Shown: piece after piece, positions 1 to 8,141 of the stretch | Layout of the letters: the number at the start of each line of letters is the position of its first letter | How positions within the stretch are numbered: position 1 is the first letter of the stretch | Assembly: GCF_012927485.1 (NCBI RefSeq) | Contig: NZ_JABBPC010000004.1 | Coordinates: 1-64,000, forward strand | DNA: 64,000 nt | Source: Polaromonas sp. | GTDB taxonomy: Bacteria > Pseudomonadota > Gammaproteobacteria > Burkholderiales > Burkholderiaceae_C | Direction: 5' to 3' | Notes under the pieces: model-generated | Database searches by the model: none | What the model was told of the DNA's origin: nothing | Seen by the model: the letters and a program-made list of their open reading frames with translations, nothing else | Translations under genes and position numbers: made by a program

Positions 1-192
1 CCAGAGACCTGCTGCACGCGCTTTCGGCTTGAGTTCTTCGATGATTCTGGTGGGAATCCAGGCGTTTCCCTTGGCACGGTTTTCAGCAATTTCCCGAAAA
101 AATCCGACTTCGTTCGGGTAGACGTGCTGGGTCATGAACTGAAGCAGGCGGTTCTGCAGTTCCTGTACTTTGGGGGTGTAGTCGAAGTCCAT
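1..192 (-). CDS. Acyl-CoA dehydrogenase, N-terminal part (cut by window edge)
   Basis: Reading leftward from ATG 190-192 gives 64 residues starting MDFDYTPKVQELQNRLL and running open off the window. The text matches the helical N-terminal domain of the ACAD10/11-like acyl-CoA dehydrogenases, FAD flavoproteins that introduce the alpha-beta double bond into acyl-CoAs. A clear AGGAG lies 6 bases before the ATG. The gene directly follows a phosphotransferase gene on the same strand; this pairing of an APH-like kinase with an acyl-CoA dehydrogenase is common in proteobacteria and mirrors the fused eukaryotic ACAD10. The active-site glutamate and FAD-binding parts lie outside the window, so the substrate cannot be judged. 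Confidence 0.85.
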   Translation of the reverse strand, partial: MDFDYTPKVQELQNRLLQFMTQHVYPNEVGFFREIAENRAKGNAWIPTRIIEELKPKARAAGLW

Positions 193-250
193 GAAATCTC
201 CTAAAAGTATTAACGGTATGGTCGGGGGTGATGGTGAAAAGTCGCTGGTT

Positions 251-1360
251 TCAAGCTCGGCTTTTAAGCGCAAAGTCCCAAGCCATCTTTGCCAGCAACG
301 GCGCACCCGCCGCTGAACTGACTGCCTGGGCGCTGGAAGCGGTGCCCGCTTCGACCCGTTTGGCAATGCCTTGCAAAATCGCGGCGAGGCGAAACAGGTT
401 GTAGGCCATGTAAAAGTTCCAATCGGCTTTGAGCGCCTCGGGTGTGGTCAGCCCGGTGCGCTCACAATATCGGCGAATGTACTCGGCCTCCGTTGGAATG
501 CCCAGGCTGGCAACGTCCAGCCCACCAATGCCGCGGAACGCGCCCGGTGGAATATGCCAGGCCATGCAGTGGTAGCTGAAATCGGCCAGCGGGTGGCCCA
601 ACGTGGACAGTTCCCAGTCCAATACCGCAAGCACGCGCGGCTCGGTGGCATGGAAAAGCAGGTTGTCAAGCCGAAAGTCGCCATGCACGATGGAAACCAT
701 ACTTTCATCGCGCGCACTGGTCGGAATGTTGGCCGGCAACCATTGCATCAGACTGAGCATCTCGGGGACGGGCTGGGTCATCGGGCCTGCCCCGTCGGCC
801 GAGGCGGTATATTGCTTGCTCCAGCGGCCTATTTGGCGCTCAAAGTAGTTGCCGGGTTTGCCATAGTCGGCCAGTCCACGCTCTGCAAACTTGACCTTGT
901 GCAGGGCGGCGATGACTCGGTTCATTTCGTCGTAGATCTCGCCGCGCTGGTGGTTTGTCAGGTCGGGCAGGGACTGGTCCCAGAGGACACGGCCGGCGAC
1001 GAACTCCATCACATAAAAAGCGCGTCCGATGACCGATTCGTCTTCGCAAAGGCAATACATTTTTGGGACCGGAACGTCGCTACCCTGCAAGCCCTTCATG
1101 ACCTTGAATTCACGCTCTACCGCATGGGCGGAAGGCAGTAGCTTGGCGACCGGGCCGGGCTTGGCGCGCATCACATAGGACTTACTGGGGGTGATTAGTT
1201 TGTAGGTGGGATTGGACTGCCCGCCTTTGAATATCTCAACGGTCAACGGGGCGTTGAAACCATCCAGGTGTTGATTCAAGTAGGCGATCAGGGCGTCGGT
1301 ATCAACAGCGTGCGCGCTGGATACCGCCCGGGTTCCTACAAAGTGGTCGAAGTTGTTCAT
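251..1360 (-). CDS. Phosphotransferase family protein (ACAD10-type, APH fold)
   Basis: This is a 369-residue aminoglycoside-phosphotransferase-fold protein. Visible motifs are the N-lobe GGQSNPTYKL, the catalytic Brenner-type motif VHGDFRLDNLLF around residue 230, and the metal-binding LDWELSTLGHPLADF that follows. The family sits beside acyl-CoA dehydrogenases; ACAD10/11 kinase domains phosphorylate 4-hydroxyacyl-CoAs so that the dehydrogenase domain can remove the phosphate, so a role in hydroxy-fatty-acid catabolism is a reasonable inference. It starts 3 bases after the stop of the upstream Crp/Fnr gene and is followed by the acyl-CoA dehydrogenase, so the three are probably co-transcribed. 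Aminoglycoside resistance is unlikely in this context. Confidence 0.85.
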   Translation of the reverse strand: MNNFDHFVGTRAVSSAHAVDTDALIAYLNQHLDGFNAPLTVEIFKGGQSNPTYKLITPSKSYVMRAKPGPVAKLLPSAHAVEREFKVMKGLQGSDVPVPKMYCLCEDESVIGRAFYVMEFVAGRVLWDQSLPDLTNHQRGEIYDEMNRVIAALHKVKFAERGLADYGKPGNYFERQIGRWSKQYTASADGAGPMTQPVPEMLSLMQWLPANIPTSARDESMVSIVHGDFRLDNLLFHATEPRVLAVLDWELSTLGHPLADFSYHCMAWHIPPGAFRGIGGLDVASLGIPTEAEYIRRYCERTGLTTPEALKADWNFYMAYNLFRLAAILQGIAKRVEAGTASSAQAVSSAAGAPLLAKMAWDFALKSRA

Positions 1361-1363
1361 GGC

Positions 1364-2089
1364 TTATTTATCAATCTCAGCTTCAGAAATGCGCATCAGA
1401 GTTTCGCGGTTGCGCACCACCAAGCCACCCGGCTCGATGCGGATGGCGTCCTCGCGCTCCATGGACTTGAGTTCCTGATTGACCCGCTGGCGTGAGGCAC
1501 CGAGCAACTGGGCCAACTCCTCCTGCGCCAGTTGAAGGCCGATACGCACCTCGCGTCCATCGGCCAAGCTCGGCACGCCATAGCTTCGCACCAGGTGAAG
1601 CAGCTGCTTGGCGAGGCGTGCCCGCAGCGGCAGTGTGTTGAGATCTTCCACCAGGCCGTAAAGCTGGCGAATGCGCCGTGCATGCAGGCGCAGCATGGCT
1701 TCGTAAAGCTCCGCATGCGCTGCCAGTATTTTTTTGAAGTCGGCTTTTGCGACGCACAGGATGGTGGTGCTGCCATGTGCATAGGCGTCGTGCGTGCGCC
1801 GGTCGCCGTCGAAAATCGCCACGTCGCCGAACCAAATGCCCGGCTCTACGTAAGTCAACGTGATCTGCTTGCCTGAGAGCGAGGTGGAACTCACACGCAC
1901 GGCACCCTTGGCGCAGGCAATCCATTCCTCCGGCGGGTCGCCCCGGGCCGAAATGAGTTCGCCGTCTTTGTGGCGTCTGACGTAAGCGCATCGAAGTATG
2001 TCGTGCCTCAAAGAAGGGGATAGGGAGGAAAACCAGCGGCCATTATTAATGGCCTCTCTTTCGTCTATAGTAAGAATTGGATCGTCCAT
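1364..2089 (-). CDS. Crp/Fnr family transcriptional regulator
   Basis: This 241-residue protein has an N-terminal cyclic-nucleotide-type beta-roll (about residues 20-130, with GDPPEEWIACAKGAVRV and the PGIWFGDVAIFDGDRR turn). A long dimerisation helix follows, then a C-terminal winged helix whose recognition region reads LAQLLGASRQRVNQELKSME. No cysteine cluster of the FNR type is seen, so oxygen sensing by an iron-sulfur cluster is unlikely. It lies 3 bases upstream of the phosphotransferase gene on the same strand and probably regulates the local acyl-CoA genes (inference). A short inverted repeat lies just before the start. The ATG lacks a strong ribosome-binding site. Confidence 0.85.
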   Translation of the reverse strand: MDDPILTIDEREAINNGRWFSSLSPSLRHDILRCAYVRRHKDGELISARGDPPEEWIACAKGAVRVSSTSLSGKQITLTYVEPGIWFGDVAIFDGDRRTHDAYAHGSTTILCVAKADFKKILAAHAELYEAMLRLHARRIRQLYGLVEDLNTLPLRARLAKQLLHLVRSYGVPSLADGREVRIGLQLAQEELAQLLGASRQRVNQELKSMEREDAIRIEPGGLVVRNRETLMRISEAEIDK

Positions 2090-2105
2090 GGTCTGTCTTT
2101 TGAGT

Positions 2106-2119
2106 GACTCATAAGAGTC
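2106..2119. promoter_or_regulatory. Inverted repeat upstream of the Crp/Fnr gene
   Basis: GACTC-ATAA-GAGTC is a perfect 5-base inverted repeat with a 4-base spacer, 17 bases before the start of the minus-strand Crp/Fnr gene. Crp-family dimers bind such dyads, so this may be an autoregulatory operator. It does not match the canonical TGTGA-N6-TCACA site, and the arms are short enough to arise by chance. Confidence 0.3.
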
Positions 2120-2225
2120 GCATTGTCGCTTGAGAGACGCGCCCTGCGCCAGTCATCTGTCGCCTGGGTGTCGAACGTGAATCGTCTTGCCGCGTGAACC
2201 TGGTGCAGTCGCAAGGCGGGGTTTG

Positions 2226-3005
2226 TCAACGGTACTGGGGCGTTCGTTTTTGCAGAAAGGCTTCGATGCCCTCGGCACCATTGGCGTGGTGCAGGTTCAG
2301 AACGAAATGATCGCGCTCACTCGCAAGCTGCTGACTCAGTGTGCTCGCCGGCGACTCGTTAATAAGCTCCTTGATGCTGGCTAGCGCATTGGGTGCGCGT
2401 GCATTCAGCTGTTCGGATAGCTGCAGGGCCGCGGTGAGGGCATTGCCAGCGGCGCATACGCGGTTCACCAGGCCTAAGTCGTGCAGCCGCTGGGCGCTGA
2501 TGCGCTCGCCGCACATGAGAAGTTCGCTGGTCAAAGCGCGCGGCAAAGCGCGGGCCAGACTCCAGCTGCCTCCGCCGTCGGGTGACAGCGCGACCGTGCT
2601 GTAGGACATCACGAAGACGGCGTTCTCAGCGGCCACGACAAAATCACAGGCCAATGCCAGTGAAAAACCGGCACCGGCCGCAGCGCCTTCGACCGCAGCT
2701 ATCACCGGTTTGGGATAGGTGCGGATCGCCTCGATCCAATTGTGCAGACCTTCGATGCTTTCGGCTTGTACGGCGGACGCCTCACGCCGGTTGGCTTGCA
2801 GCCGTTGCAGGTTGCCACCGGCACAAAACGTCGAGCCTTCGCCAGTGATTATTACGCTGCGGATTTCGGGATTATTCTCGGCAGAATTGAAGGCCTCGAT
2901 GCCGGCTGCGTAAATTTCTGGACCGAGCGCATTTTTGAAGTCGGGGTTACTGAGCGTCAGTATGAGGGTGCGCCCCTCGCTGGTAGTTTTCAGTGCGCCG
3001 GCCAT
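2226..3005 (-). CDS. Crotonase-family acyl-CoA isomerase/hydrolase (PaaG-like, possibly oxepin-CoA hydrolase type)
   Basis: This 259-residue crotonase has the oxyanion-hole segments FCAGGNLQ (60-67) and GAGFSLALACDF (111-122). The two glutamates that catalyse hydration in classical enoyl-CoA hydratase (Glu144 and Glu164 of the rat enzyme) align with Ser115 and Tyr135. Asp143 in SPDGGGSW matches the catalytic aspartate of PaaG-type isomerases. A classical hydratase is therefore unlikely; an isomerase or the alternative oxepin-CoA hydrolase seen in Comamonadaceae fits better. It starts 1 base after the stop of the PaaH-type dehydrogenase and is clearly in its operon. The exact substrate is not determined. 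Confidence 0.85.
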   Translation of the reverse strand: MAGALKTTSEGRTLILTLSNPDFKNALGPEIYAAGIEAFNSAENNPEIRSVIITGEGSTFCAGGNLQRLQANRREASAVQAESIEGLHNWIEAIRTYPKPVIAAVEGAAAGAGFSLALACDFVVAAENAVFVMSYSTVALSPDGGGSWSLARALPRALTSELLMCGERISAQRLHDLGLVNRVCAAGNALTAALQLSEQLNARAPNALASIKELINESPASTLSQQLASERDHFVLNLHHANGAEGIEAFLQKRTPQYR

Positions 3006-3006
3006 T

Positions 3007-4527
3007 TCAACTTTCCTCGTGCATCAGGCTCAGGCCGATGGCGCCGCGGCGCCGCAGCCAAGGGGAAGGGCGGTAGCGTTGGTCGCCATACACGGTTTGC
3101 ATATTGAACAGCACCTCCAGAATGTTGGTCGGGCCATAACGGTTGCCCATAGCCAATGGGCCCAAGGGGTAGCCTAGCCCCAACGTGACGGCAGTTTCCA
3201 GGTCTTTCGGGCTACAAATGCCCTGCTGACAGATGTCGCTGGCAATGTTGACGATGGTGGCGACGACGCGCTGCGTCACAAATCCGCCGCTGTCCCGGAT
3301 CACGCTGACCGGTTTACCGTCGCGAGCGAACAGCGCATGTGCAGCATCGCGCATGTCGGTGCGAGTCGCAGGGTTGGTCGCCAGCACACGCCGTTTGGTG
3401 ATGCCGTCGTCGATCAGCATGTCTATACCTACGGTGCGCGACGGGTCCAGCCGCTCGACCACGGCGACGGTGGTGATGTCAAAACCCAGCGGAGCGACCA
3501 GCAACAGCGCCTCCTGCGACGCAGCGTGACCCGTTTCGATGTTGGCACCGAGATTTTTGAGCAACTGCAACAGCTCTGATCGTCGGGACGCCCGGGGCGA
3601 TACCCAAATGGGTGGTATTTCAGAAACTTCTGGCGCTGGTGCTTCGGCGGGAACCTGGCCTACTCCGTCCGTATAGCGGTAAAAGCCTTCGCCGGTTTTA
3701 CGGCCCAGCATCCCGCCTGCCAAGCGCTGAGCGGTGATCACGCTAGGGCGATAGCGGTCTTCTTCGTAATACTGGTGGTAGATCGACTCCATGACCGGGT
3801 GAGAGACATCCAGTGCGGTCAGGTCCAGCAGTTCGAAAGGACCGAGTTTGAAGCCGGCCTGGTCACGCAGGATACGGTCTATGGTGGCGAAATCGGCGAT
3901 GCCTTCGCTCACAATGCGCAACGCCTCGGTGCCGTAGCCCCGACCAGCATGGTTAACGATGAAGCCGGGGGTATCCTGGGCCAGAACGGGGGTGTGTCCC
4001 ATCTGGCGAGCGTAGTTGGCCAGGGCGCTGCAGACAGTCGCACTGGTTTTCAAACCGGCGATGACTTCCACCACCTTCATCAGCGGGACCGGGTTGAAAA
4101 AGTGATAGCCAGCCACGCGCTCGGGCTGCTTCAGCGCCGCTGCAATGGCTGTAATCGACAGTGACGAGGTGTTGCTGGCTAATACGGTGTGAGGGGGTAC
4201 AAGCGCCTCAAGTTCAGCGAACAAGGTTTTCTTGACATCCAGACGCTCCGCAATAGCTTCGACAATCAAGTCGCAATCTGCAAGATCGGCCAAGCTGTCC
4301 GCCACCAAGAGCCGGGCCTTGTAGCCCGCCGCCGCAGTGGCCTCCAAACGGCCTTTCCCAACCAGCTTATCCCATTGCGTGCAAATCGCCTCACGGGCTT
4401 TTTCTGCTGCGCCGGTCTGCACGTCCATTAACTTGACGAGGCTTCCCGCTTGCGCGGCAATCTGGGCGATGCCTCGGCCCATGGCACCCGCGCCAACAAT
4501 TCCAACGGTTTGGTAAATTAGTTCCAT
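3007..4527 (-). CDS. paaH: 3-hydroxyacyl-CoA dehydrogenase (PaaH/PaaC type)
   Basis: This 506-residue NAD-dependent enzyme oxidises 3-hydroxyacyl-CoA to 3-oxoacyl-CoA. The Rossmann motif GAGAMG is at 12-17, the catalytic region GYHFFNPVPLMKVVEV has His142, and SNTSSL is at 119-123. After the first C-terminal helical domain a second 3HCDH domain is repeated near the end (GGFVTQRVVA to the C-terminus). This duplicated C-terminal architecture and length of about 500 are typical of PaaH (PaaC), the 3-hydroxyadipyl-CoA dehydrogenase of phenylacetate breakdown, but no other paa gene is in the window, so general beta-oxidation is also possible. The crotonase gene follows 1 base after the stop. Confidence 0.88.
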   Translation of the reverse strand: MELIYQTVGIVGAGAMGRGIAQIAAQAGSLVKLMDVQTGAAEKAREAICTQWDKLVGKGRLEATAAAGYKARLLVADSLADLADCDLIVEAIAERLDVKKTLFAELEALVPPHTVLASNTSSLSITAIAAALKQPERVAGYHFFNPVPLMKVVEVIAGLKTSATVCSALANYARQMGHTPVLAQDTPGFIVNHAGRGYGTEALRIVSEGIADFATIDRILRDQAGFKLGPFELLDLTALDVSHPVMESIYHQYYEEDRYRPSVITAQRLAGGMLGRKTGEGFYRYTDGVGQVPAEAPAPEVSEIPPIWVSPRASRRSELLQLLKNLGANIETGHAASQEALLLVAPLGFDITTVAVVERLDPSRTVGIDMLIDDGITKRRVLATNPATRTDMRDAAHALFARDGKPVSVIRDSGGFVTQRVVATIVNIASDICQQGICSPKDLETAVTLGLGYPLGPLAMGNRYGPTNILEVLFNMQTVYGDQRYRPSPWLRRRGAIGLSLMHEES

Positions 4528-4562
4528 TTATGAATTATGGCTGACCCGGTTCCGCTGCGGTG

Positions 4563-4859
4563 CTATGAACGTGCCTTGTTGGACGCACCTCGTCGCCACT
4601 TCAGTATGTGGGCTTCGGTGGGTGTGCCGCGTGCCACCAGGGCTTCATCACTGATACGTTTGTTCGCATTCTTGCGTCGCCAGTGCACAAAGTAGCCGCT
4701 GGCGCTGAAGCCCATTACGTGGCAAGCCGTTTGAGTTTGCTGTTTGCGGTATTCAAGCGCTAAGGCCCGTGCGACAACTACCATCGGGCTTTTCTGCACC
4801 TCCCGGCGCTGTGATCTGATGTGCTGACGCAAAGTGTCGTTTCTGGCGGGCGCGGTCAA
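4563..4859 (-). pseudogene. IS3-family OrfB-like transposase remnant
   Basis: The 98-codon open frame contains TACHVMGFSASGYFVHWRRK followed by RISDEALVAR. This resembles the HTH_21 region at the N-terminus of IS3-family OrfB transposases (pattern A..MG.S.SGYY.W..R then a D..L...I helix). It breaks off into unrelated sequence after about 85 residues, and the DDE domain is missing. No clear terminal inverted repeats flank it. It fills the gap between the ABC-transporter ATPase and the 3-hydroxyacyl-CoA dehydrogenase, so an old insertion followed by deletion is the likely history. The family assignment is from motif recognition only. Confidence 0.55.
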
Positions 4860-4881
4860 AGTTATCTGCCGACCTTGTGGT

Positions 4882-5613
4882 TCACAACACCTTGCTCAGG
4901 AATCTGCGCGTGCGTTCTTCTTGGGGCCGGTCAAAAATGTCGGCGGGAACGCCTTCTTCAACCACCAGACCCTCGTCGATGAACAGCACCCGATCAGCAA
5001 CCTGGCGTGCAAAACCCATTTCGTGCGTGACCACCACCATGGTCATCCCTTCCTCCGCCAAAGCTTGCATGACGGCTAGCACCTCGCCGACCATTTCAGG
5101 ATCCAGCGCTGAGGTGGGCTCGTCAAACAGCATGATGCGCGGTTGCATGGCCAAGGCTCTTGCGATAGCTACCCGCTGCTGCTGCCCCCCGGATAACTGG
5201 TTTGGGTAGGCCTGAATCTTGTCGAGAAGTCCAACTTTGTCCAACAGCTCGGTGGCGCGGATGCGAGCCTGCGCAGCGGTCAATCCGCGTACTTTCGTGG
5301 GAGCCAATGTGATATTTTCCAACACAGTTTTGTGTGGGAAAAGATTGAACCGCTGAAATACCATGCCAATTTCTGAGCGCAGCGCATCCACATCGGTTTG
5401 GGGTTCATGCACTGAAATGCCGTGTATCAGCACTTTTCCACCCGATGCGTCTTCCAGACCATTCAGACACCTGAGAAAGGTGCTCTTACCCGACCCGGAC
5501 GGCCCGATCACACAAACCACTTCAGACGCCTTGATGGTGCAGTCGATACCGCGCAGCACCGGGAGGTGACCAAACTGTTTGGTCAATCTTTCAACGCGAA
5601 TCACCTCGACCAT
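4882..5613 (-). CDS. Polar amino acid ABC transporter, ATP-binding protein
   Basis: This is the ATPase of a GlnQ/ArtP/HisP-type importer. With the start chosen at ATG 5611-5613 it has 243 residues, with Walker [10 protein letters not shown] (37-45), the signature LSGGQQQR, and Walker [16 protein letters not shown]. The upstream in-frame ATG at 5646 would add 11 residues, but the 5613 start has GGAGG 6 bases before it and matches the usual N-terminus of the family. It overlaps the end of the permease gene by 23 bases, so the two are translationally coupled. It energises uptake of a polar amino acid; the exact substrate depends on the binding protein, which is damaged or absent here. Confidence 0.92.
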   Translation of the reverse strand: MVEVIRVERLTKQFGHLPVLRGIDCTIKASEVVCVIGPSGSGKSTFLRCLNGLEDASGGKVLIHGISVHEPQTDVDALRSEIGMVFQRFNLFPHKTVLENITLAPTKVRGLTAAQARIRATELLDKVGLLDKIQAYPNQLSGGQQQRVAIARALAMQPRIMLFDEPTSALDPEMVGEVLAVMQALAEEGMTMVVVTHEMGFARQVADRVLFIDEGLVVEEGVPADIFDRPQEERTRRFLSKVL

Positions 5614-6358
5614 AGCGATCCTCCAATTTGTTAATGCCGTATGCAAGGCCCAGCGTGAGCACCCAATACATCAGCGAGATGGTGAGATAGGGCTCCCAAT
5701 AGCGCGAATAGGCGCCAGCCACGGTGCGTGCGGCGTAGGCCAGCTCCGCCAAACCAATCGCCGAAACAAGTGACGAGTCTTTTAGCAATGCAATGGCGTT
5801 ATTGCCTAAAGGCGGCAGCATTCTACGAAACGCTTGCGGCAGCACAATGTGGTACATGGTTCTGGGAAAGGACATACCCAGTGACCGCGAGGCCTCCACC
5901 TGGCCCCGGTCAATCGACTGGATACCCGCCCGAAAGATCTCGGAGATATAGGCCCCAGCATTCAAGGTGAGAGCGACAACCCCTGACAGAAAAGCACCAT
6001 AGTTTTGCTTGATGTTGCGCGCGGCTTCACCCGAAATCAACAGGCCATCCGCCTGATTGATAAACAGCGGGAGCACTGCAAAGTGAATCAACAGAATCTG
6101 TACGAACAGAGGGGTGCCCCGGAAAAAACTGACGAAAACAATCGAGGGCCAGCGTAAAGCGTATTTACAAAGCTGTTTTGCAGGTGCTCGGCGGGCTTCA
6201 GCCAGGCGCGCCAAGCCGAGCACCAGACCCAATGCCGTGCCCTGAACAATGCAAATCAGCGTAATCGCGACGGTCATTTGAAGACCTTGCCAAAACAGTG
6301 ATGCGTATTGGAAAATAATGTCGGCGCGAAACCAGCCGAACCAGAGGACTTGCTCCAT
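5591..6358 (-). CDS. Polar amino acid ABC transporter, permease (HisM/GlnP type)
   Basis: This 255-residue inner-membrane protein has about five hydrophobic segments, starting with the one near residues 20-45. The conserved cytoplasmic EAA loop reads [23 protein letters not shown], and the family motif [11 protein letters not shown] is present. It pairs with the downstream ATPase and probably works as a homodimer, because no second permease gene is adjacent. Upstream, where a periplasmic binding-protein gene would be expected, there is only a decayed fragment and then argA. Confidence 0.9.
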   Translation of the reverse strand: MEQVLWFGWFRADIIFQYASLFWQGLQMTVAITLICIVQGTALGLVLGLARLAEARRAPAKQLCKYALRWPSIVFVSFFRGTPLFVQILLIHFAVLPLFINQADGLLISGEAARNIKQNYGAFLSGVVALTLNAGAYISEIFRAGIQSIDRGQVEASRSLGMSFPRTMYHIVLPQAFRRMLPPLGNNAIALLKDSSLVSAIGLAELAYAARTVAGAYSRYWEPYLTISLMYWVLTLGLAYGINKLEDRYGRGDSR

Positions 6359-6376
6359 AACGAATCCGGTTGGTGA

Positions 6377-6532
6377 TTATTGGGCTGGCGTTGCAGCCAT
6401 GAACCATTTTCGGCAGATCTGCACCGGCAACCTGCCGGACTTGGCTGCGGCCAGGTCGGCTGAAGCCGCCGTATTGTTCGGGAAAGTCATGGTGAAGTCC
6501 ATCAGAGTAGCGACTGAAATTTGTGAGGAGCG
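6377..6532 (-). pseudogene. Probable decayed solute-binding protein gene (GltI-like C-terminus)
   Basis: A 51-codon open stretch (its only well-placed ATG is 6488-6490) ends 18 bases before the permease start, in the same direction. Its last residues, ICRKWFMAATPAQ, resemble the conserved C-terminal IYxKWFMxPxP segment of glutamate/aspartate-type periplasmic binding proteins (GltI family). Between it and the argA stop another frame encodes a short hydrophobic stretch beginning MIASVTIAALSFAS, which could be the remains of a signal peptide. About 250 codons of a normal binding protein are missing. The reading is by similarity of a short motif, so confidence is moderate. The alternative is a non-coding leader of the permease gene. 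Confidence 0.42.
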
Positions 6533-6586
6533 TTAAACGCCCTGGTAAGGACGCAAACGAAAGTGCGGCAATGGTAACGCTAGCAA

Positions 6587-7936
6587 TCAACCAAGTTTCT
6601 TGACCAGCACCTGACTTTTCCGGTCCCAGTTGTACTTGCGTTTGCGGGCTTCCGGCAGCCAGTCCGGGTCAACCAAAACAAACCCGCGCTTGATGAACCA
6701 GTGCATGGCCCGTGTGGTGAGGACAAAAATGCTTTGGAGGCCGTTGGCGCGGGCTCGCTGCTCGATCCGTTTGAGGATTTTTTCGCCATCGCCCTGGCCC
6801 TGACTTTGCGGCGACACGGTGAGCGCCGCCATTTCACCGGTCTTGGCTTCCGGATAGGGATACAGCGCGGCGCAGGCGAAGATCACGCCGTCGTGCTCGA
6901 CGACGGTATACAGGTTTGCATCGCGCTCGATCTCGGTGCGGCCGCGTTTGACCAAGGTACCATCGTTTTCAAACGGCTCAATCAGCTGCAGGATGCCGCC
7001 CACGTCGTCGCCTGTGGCTTCGCGCAGGGATTCCAGCTTTTCGTCCACCACCATGGTGCCGATGCCGTCGTGCACGTAGATCTCCAGCATTAGCGAGCCG
7101 TCGGTGGCGAACGGAATGATGTGGCTGCGTTCCACGCCAGCCTTGCAGGCCTGGACGCAGTGCTGTAGATAGAAGGCCGTGTCGGTGGGATGCTGGGGGC
7201 TCGGCAGGTGGGATAGCAACTGCTCGGCGGCGGCCAGTGGCAGCTCGGTGGCGATCGGGTTGTCCTCGCCTTCGGGGTCGAGCGGCTTGACGCGGATACC
7301 GGGGATTTCGGTCAGGAAGATCAGTTTGTCAGCCTGCAGCGCAATGGCCACGCTGGTCGCCACCTCCTCCATCGTCAAGTTGAAGGCTTCTCCGGTGGGC
7401 GAGAAGCCAAACGGCGAGAGCAGAACCATCGCGCCAAAGTCAAGCGTGCGTGATATGCCGCCGACATCGACCTTGCGCACCATGCCCGAGTGCTGGAAGT
7501 CAACGCCATCCAGAACGCCCACCGGGCGCGCAGTGAGAAAATTACCGGAAATGACGCGCACCGTGGACCCGGCCATGGGTGTGTTGGGAAGACCCTGGCT
7601 GAAGGCCGCCTCAATTTCATATCGCAATTGGCCGGCGGCTTCCTGGGCGCTGTCCAGCGCCACTTCGTCGGTGATGCGCAGGCCGTGTGAATATTTGGCT
7701 GCGTGGCCCTTAGCTTGGAGCTGTTCGTTGACTTGCGGGCGAAAACCGTGCACCAGCACGATCTTCACGCCCATGCTCTGGATCAGCGCCAGATCCTGCG
7801 CAATGTGCGCTAACTTGCCCGCGGCAATGGCTTCGCCGCAGACGCCCACCACAAAGGTTTGATTACGGAATTTGTGGATATACGGCGCTACCGACCGAAA
7901 CCAGGGGACAAATGTGAAATTGAAGACGGCAGACAT
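6587..7936 (-). CDS. argA: Amino-acid N-acetyltransferase (N-acetylglutamate synthase)
   Basis: ArgA makes N-acetylglutamate from acetyl-CoA and glutamate, the first step of arginine synthesis, in the cytoplasm. The 449 residues show an N-terminal amino-acid-kinase fold (about 20-280, with KIVLVHGFRPQVNEQL and LSPFGFSPTGEAFN) and a C-terminal GNAT acetyltransferase domain (about 300-445, with VSPQSQGQGDGEKIL as the acetyl-CoA-binding loop). Length and domain order match the classical E. coli-type ArgA. The kinase-like domain usually carries the arginine feedback site. No strong ribosome-binding site precedes the ATG. The neighbour upstream is divergent. Confidence 0.95.
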   Translation of the reverse strand: MSAVFNFTFVPWFRSVAPYIHKFRNQTFVVGVCGEAIAAGKLAHIAQDLALIQSMGVKIVLVHGFRPQVNEQLQAKGHAAKYSHGLRITDEVALDSAQEAAGQLRYEIEAAFSQGLPNTPMAGSTVRVISGNFLTARPVGVLDGVDFQHSGMVRKVDVGGISRTLDFGAMVLLSPFGFSPTGEAFNLTMEEVATSVAIALQADKLIFLTEIPGIRVKPLDPEGEDNPIATELPLAAAEQLLSHLPSPQHPTDTAFYLQHCVQACKAGVERSHIIPFATDGSLMLEIYVHDGIGTMVVDEKLESLREATGDDVGGILQLIEPFENDGTLVKRGRTEIERDANLYTVVEHDGVIFACAALYPYPEAKTGEMAALTVSPQSQGQGDGEKILKRIEQRARANGLQSIFVLTTRAMHWFIKRGFVLVDPDWLPEARKRKYNWDRKSQVLVKKLG

Positions 7937-8141
7937 GGGTGCGCTTTCGGGTTCGGAAGGCGATCGCGAAGATGGGCTAACAGGCGGTTGAAAAGCAGGT
8001 GTTTCAGGGGCTCGAAGCTATTTCCCGGAAAACATGGAAAAATTGCAATGAGTGTAAGGGAGGAAGCGGCGGCCTCCTTGCCGATTCACGTCTACTGTCC
8101 AAAGTTGCGTTATATCGGCAGGACAGGTATTGTTCACCCAA

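Noticed and set aside
371-1141. 256-codon plus-strand frame opposite the phosphotransferase gene
   Set aside because: A shadow of the minus-strand gene, whose kinase motifs are clear.
2226-4527. A complete phenylacetate (paa) operon
   Set aside because: Only a PaaH-like dehydrogenase and a PaaG-like crotonase are present; no ring epoxidase, PaaK or PaaZ gene is in the window.
8130-8141. TTG start for the degenerate GGDEF protein
   Set aside because: The purine-rich element is only 2 bases from it; ATG 8142 is better spaced.
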